A stretch of 8,642 bases of DNA from an uncultured Lacinutrix sp. (GTDB lineage: Bacteria; Bacteroidota; Bacteroidia; Flavobacteriales; Flavobacteriaceae). Positions 6,029 to 8,642 of this stretch are shown here, one piece after another. Under the pieces are notes generated by a model that made no database searches, was not told the origin of the DNA, and was given only the letters and a program-made list of their open reading frames with translations. The DNA is taken from the NCBI GenBank assembly GCA_937916035.1, contig CALGIH010000041.1, positions 1 through 8,642 on the forward strand, written 5' to 3'. Positions within the stretch are counted from its first letter, which is position 1. Each line of letters begins with the position of its first letter. A program made the translations under genes and the position numbers.

Positions 6029-7006
6029 TTGTATCTGCTCATTCACGCCATCTTGAAATTTGGTCATACTAAACCATTGGTGTATAGAGTAAAAGCCTGT
6101 TTCTCCTTGTTTATTTACAGCTATATAACCAACTTGGAAGTTTTTATAATCGTTATTGGGTTTATTTACTATTCTACTAATAGCCTCTTCGCAAGCTTCT
6201 TGAGGCGATTTTCCTTGTCGCATCAATTCTACTACTAAAAAACTACCAACGGTTTTTACAACTTCTTCACCTAAACCAGTTGCAACACAAGCTCCAATTT
6301 CATTATCAACAAACAATCCAGAACCAATAATAGGCGAGTCTCCAACACGTCCTGCCATTTTATAAGCTAAGCCACTTGTTGTACATGCTCCAGAGATATC
6401 TCCATTCTTGTCAATAGCTAGCATACCAATAGTATCGTGATTTTCAATATTGATAATAGGTTTGTATTTCGCTTCTATTTTCCACTTTTCCCAAGCTTCT
6501 TTGGAAGCTTCGGTTAATAAGTCTTCTGGTTCAAAACCTTGTTCAATAGCAAACTGTTTAGCTCCTTCTCCTGCGAGCATCACGTGAGGTGTATCTTCCA
6601 TTACCTTTCTAGCAACTGAAACAGCGTGTTTAATATCTTTAAGATAAACCACAGAACCACAATTGCCATGTTTATCCATAATACAGGCATCTAAAGTGAC
6701 ATTGCCATCACGATCTGGCAAACCACCTTTTCCAACAGATTGACCTTTCTCATTAGCTTCTTCAACTTTACAGCCTTGTTCAACAGCATCTAAGGCCGTT
6801 CCTCCTGCTTGGAGAACTTCCATTGCTTTTGCTGTAGCATCTATTACATGCCAATTAGCAATAACCAATGGTAATGATGCTTTGCTTGTGTTTGCTATTG
6901 CTTTTTTATCTTCTGAAGCATTTTCAGCACAACTTGCTAATGAACTTCCTACTGCTAACCCAACTCCTGTTAGGGAGGCGTTTTTTAAAAAATTTCTACG
7001 TTTCAT
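6005..7006 (-). CDS. N4-(beta-N-acetylglucosaminyl)-L-asparaginase (glycosylasparaginase), Tat-exported lipoprotein
   Basis: This 333-residue Ntn hydrolase cleaves the bond between GlcNAc and asparagine in N-linked glycopeptides, giving aspartate, ammonia and GlcNAc. It closely resembles the Elizabethkingia meningoseptica enzyme as I recall it. Autocleavage should occur at D191-T192 within NIENHDTIGMLAID, with T192 as nucleophile. Other active-site landmarks are W52 in ANWHV, PDRDG (97-101), CTTSG (T210), GRVGDSP (R220, D223) and ATG (T243-G244). The N-terminus MKRRNFLKNA is a twin-arginine motif, and LASC (23-26) is a lipobox, so the mature protein would be an acylated periplasmic or surface protein beginning at C26. 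This also confirms the start. It lies 8 bases downstream of a GH92 mannosidase and ends in a terminator. Plain asparaginase activity is less likely given the sequence type and neighbour. Confidence 0.9.
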   Translation of the reverse strand: MKRRNFLKNASLTGVGLAVGSSLASCAENASEDKKAIANTSKASLPLVIANWHVIDATAKAMEVLQAGGTALDAVEQGCKVEEANEKGQSVGKGGLPDRDGNVTLDACIMDKHGNCGSVVYLKDIKHAVSVARKVMEDTPHVMLAGEGAKQFAIEQGFEPEDLLTEASKEAWEKWKIEAKYKPIINIENHDTIGMLAIDKNGDISGACTTSGLAYKMAGRVGDSPIIGSGLFVDNEIGACVATGLGEEVVKTVGSFLVVELMRQGKSPQEACEEAISRIVNKPNNDYKNFQVGYIAVNKQGETGFYSIHQWFSMTKFQDGVNEQIQSDYFNKE

Positions 7007-7014
7007 AATTAAAT

Positions 7015-8642
7015 TTATTGCTTCAGAGTTGCACTCATTTCAAAAACGAGTTCGCCTCCATTCATAATATTTTGGTGTGATAATAAGTTCCCTTCTAAAA
7101 GTTTTCCGTTCACTGAAACACTTTGCACATACACATTGTCTTTACTTTGGTTGTTGGCTATAATGGTCAACGTTTTTCCATTATCTAAATGAATTTTTGC
7201 TGCCTTCACTAAAGGACTTCCCAAGGCATAATCTGGAGAGCCAGGAGTTACAGGATAAAATCCTAAACTGCTAAAAATATACCAAGCACTCATTTGTCCT
7301 GCATCGTCATTACCACATAAACCGTCAACCGTTGGTCCATACATGGTGTCCATAATCATGCGTACACGAGCTTGGGTTTTTTCTGGATGACCTGTCCAAT
7401 TATACAAATATGGAATATGGTGACCAGGTTCGTTGCCATGTACATAATTTCCAATGATGCCATCTCGCGTAATGTCTTCGTGATTAGCAATATATTTTTC
7501 ATCAATGTCCATAGTGAATAGAGAATCCAGGTGCTGAGTAAAACGTTCTTTTCCACCCATCATATCAACCATTTTGTCAATATTTTGAGGCACATACAAA
7601 CCATAATTCCAGGCATTCCCTTCAATAAAACCCTGACCATGTGTGTCCATTGGGTCAAAGTTTTCTCTAAAGGTTCCATCTGCTAATTTTGGTCGCATGT
7701 AACCAATTTTTGGATCGTACACATTGTTGTAATATTCGGATCGTAGTAAAAATTCTTTTTCAGTTGAAGCATTATTTACATCCTTTGCCATCTGTGCAAT
7801 ACACCAATCGTTGTAAGCAAACTCTAAAGTTATTGAAACGGAAGCACCACTTTTTTCATCAGGAACATAATGGTTATCGATGTAATCACCTAATCCATCA
7901 AAATAACGCACATTCGCTGTGTTTACAGAAGCTTGTAATGCTCGTTCATGGTCAAAATCACCCACGTTTTTCGCCATAGCGTCTGCAATCACAGAAGTAG
8001 CGTGATAACCAATCATACACCAATTTTCATTGGCATAATGAGACCAAATTGGTAACATACTATGGACACTCTCATCATGATGTGCTAGCATCGATTTTAT
8101 CATGTCGTTATTCCGTTCAGGCTGTGTAATGTTGAATAAAGGATGCAAGGCTCGATAGGTATCCCAAAGTGAGAAAATGGTATAGTTTGTAAACCCATCA
8201 GATTGATGAATGTTTTGGTCTAAGCCACGATATTGTCCATCGACATCTTCATACAAAATAGGAGAGAGGTTGGTGTGATACATGGCTGTGTAAAAGGTGG
8301 TTTTATCATCTTCAGTCAATGTTTCAACTTCAATTTTAGAAAGTTCTTTGTTCCATTTGGCTTTAGTATCTTCTTTTGTTTTATTGAAATCCCAATGCGG
8401 AATTTCAGCTTCCAAATTCTTCATAGCTCCAGCTGTACTTACTGGAGATAATGCAAATTTAATGTTGATTTTTTCACGGTCTTGGGTATCGAAATTAAAA
8501 TAGGCACGAATATTTTTTCCAGCCATTTCAGGAAAATTCTCCTCTTGGTTGAAGCGTCTGTAAAAACCATCGTATTTAATGTCATCATACTTTTTATGAC
8601 CATAGCTTTTGAAAGCTTTAGAAAACTGCATGGCAAAAAACA
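7015..8642 (-). CDS. GH92 family exo-alpha-mannosidase (partial, N-terminal part beyond the window)
   Basis: The visible frame runs open to the window edge. The first Met at 8631 is preceded by in-frame FFA codons that continue the family pattern, so the true start is outside. About 540 of the usual 730-770 residues are present. GH92 enzymes are calcium-dependent inverting alpha-mannosidases (mostly alpha-1,2) acting on N-glycan mannose. Counting from that Met, landmarks are FSLWDTYRALHP (153-164), HGQGFIEGNAWNYG (331-344), HGNEPGHHIPYLYN (398-411) with the likely general acid E401, and GLCGNDDAGQMSAWYIFSSL (437-456) with the acidic base region D442/D443. The C-terminal beta-sandwich ends in NGGELVFEM. 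Family members are usually exported, but the signal peptide is not visible. The glycosylasparaginase follows after 8 bases, implying one transcript for glycoprotein breakdown. Confidence 0.95.
   Translation of the reverse strand, partial: FFAMQFSKAFKSYGHKKYDDIKYDGFYRRFNQEENFPEMAGKNIRAYFNFDTQDREKINIKFALSPVSTAGAMKNLEAEIPHWDFNKTKEDTKAKWNKELSKIEVETLTEDDKTTFYTAMYHTNLSPILYEDVDGQYRGLDQNIHQSDGFTNYTIFSLWDTYRALHPLFNITQPERNNDMIKSMLAHHDESVHSMLPIWSHYANENWCMIGYHATSVIADAMAKNVGDFDHERALQASVNTANVRYFDGLGDYIDNHYVPDEKSGASVSITLEFAYNDWCIAQMAKDVNNASTEKEFLLRSEYYNNVYDPKIGYMRPKLADGTFRENFDPMDTHGQGFIEGNAWNYGLYVPQNIDKMVDMMGGKERFTQHLDSLFTMDIDEKYIANHEDITRDGIIGNYVHGNEPGHHIPYLYNWTGHPEKTQARVRMIMDTMYGPTVDGLCGNDDAGQMSAWYIFSSLGFYPVTPGSPDYALGSPLVKAAKIHLDNGKTLTIIANNQSKDNVYVQSVSVNGKLLEGNLLSHQNIMNGGELVFEMSATLKQ

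Noticed and set aside
6005..7006. Minus-strand Ntn hydrolase as a duplicate of iaaA
   Set aside because: It belongs to the glycosylasparaginase branch (NW near the N-terminus, HDTIGM, CTTSG), has an export signal, and is clearly diverged from the plus-strand IaaA.
7689..7979. Plus-strand 96-codon ORF rich in His and Cys opposite the mannosidase gene
   Set aside because: It lies entirely antisense to well-conserved GH92 sequence; His/Cys richness is a by-product of the opposite strand.

Overview
The window looks like a chromosomal piece of a marine-type Bacteroidota, most likely Flavobacteriaceae. The DNA is A+T-rich. PolA has the domain plan and clamp-binding linker common in this phylum. 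A GH92 mannosidase sits beside a glycosylasparaginase of the Elizabethkingia (Flavobacterium) meningosepticum type. A small exported protein has the usual 'TAQ' signal-peptide end, and the intergenic repeats resemble those scattered through flavobacterial genomes. The genus cannot be fixed from sequence alone.

Left part (31-3822, all minus strand): polA encodes a full-length DNA polymerase I with intact 5' nuclease, proofreading and polymerase sites. Directly behind it lie a short MutT-like Nudix protein and an S24 (LexA/UmuD-fold) peptidase that overlaps it by 8 bases. The Nudix protein stops just after its core and lacks the usual C-terminal segment. The S24 protein opens with a piece that looks like the tail of a larger protein. 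Together they read like a deletion scar of a bigger Nudix / helicase-DUF3427 / S24 locus.

Middle (3823-6004): a 235-base divergent intergenic region with degenerate repeats leads into iaaA (plus strand), an isoaspartyl peptidase/asparaginase. Convergent to it is a cyanophycinase (CphB, peptidase S51) remnant that has lost its N-terminal third and, by an in-frame internal deletion, the catalytic serine loop. The two are separated by a 95-base inverted repeat. Normally CphB releases beta-Asp-Arg dipeptides and IaaA splits them, so this is a cyanophycin-use pair in which the first enzyme appears dead. A 46-codon signal-peptide ORF lies upstream of the remnant in the same frame.

Right part (6005-8642, minus strand): a GH92 exo-alpha-mannosidase, cut by the window edge, is followed after 8 bases by a Tat-exported, lipobox-bearing N4-(beta-N-acetylglucosaminyl)-L-asparaginase. 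The pair fits degradation of N-linked glycoproteins: mannose trimming, then cleavage of the GlcNAc-Asn bond. A Rho-independent terminator whose stem includes the last codons of the second gene closes the unit.

No tRNA, rRNA, CRISPR array, IS element or phage structural gene was seen. The most notable signals are two independent gene-decay or deletion scars (Nudix/S24 and CphB) and dispersed-repeat traces, one of which may lie inside the polA coding sequence.
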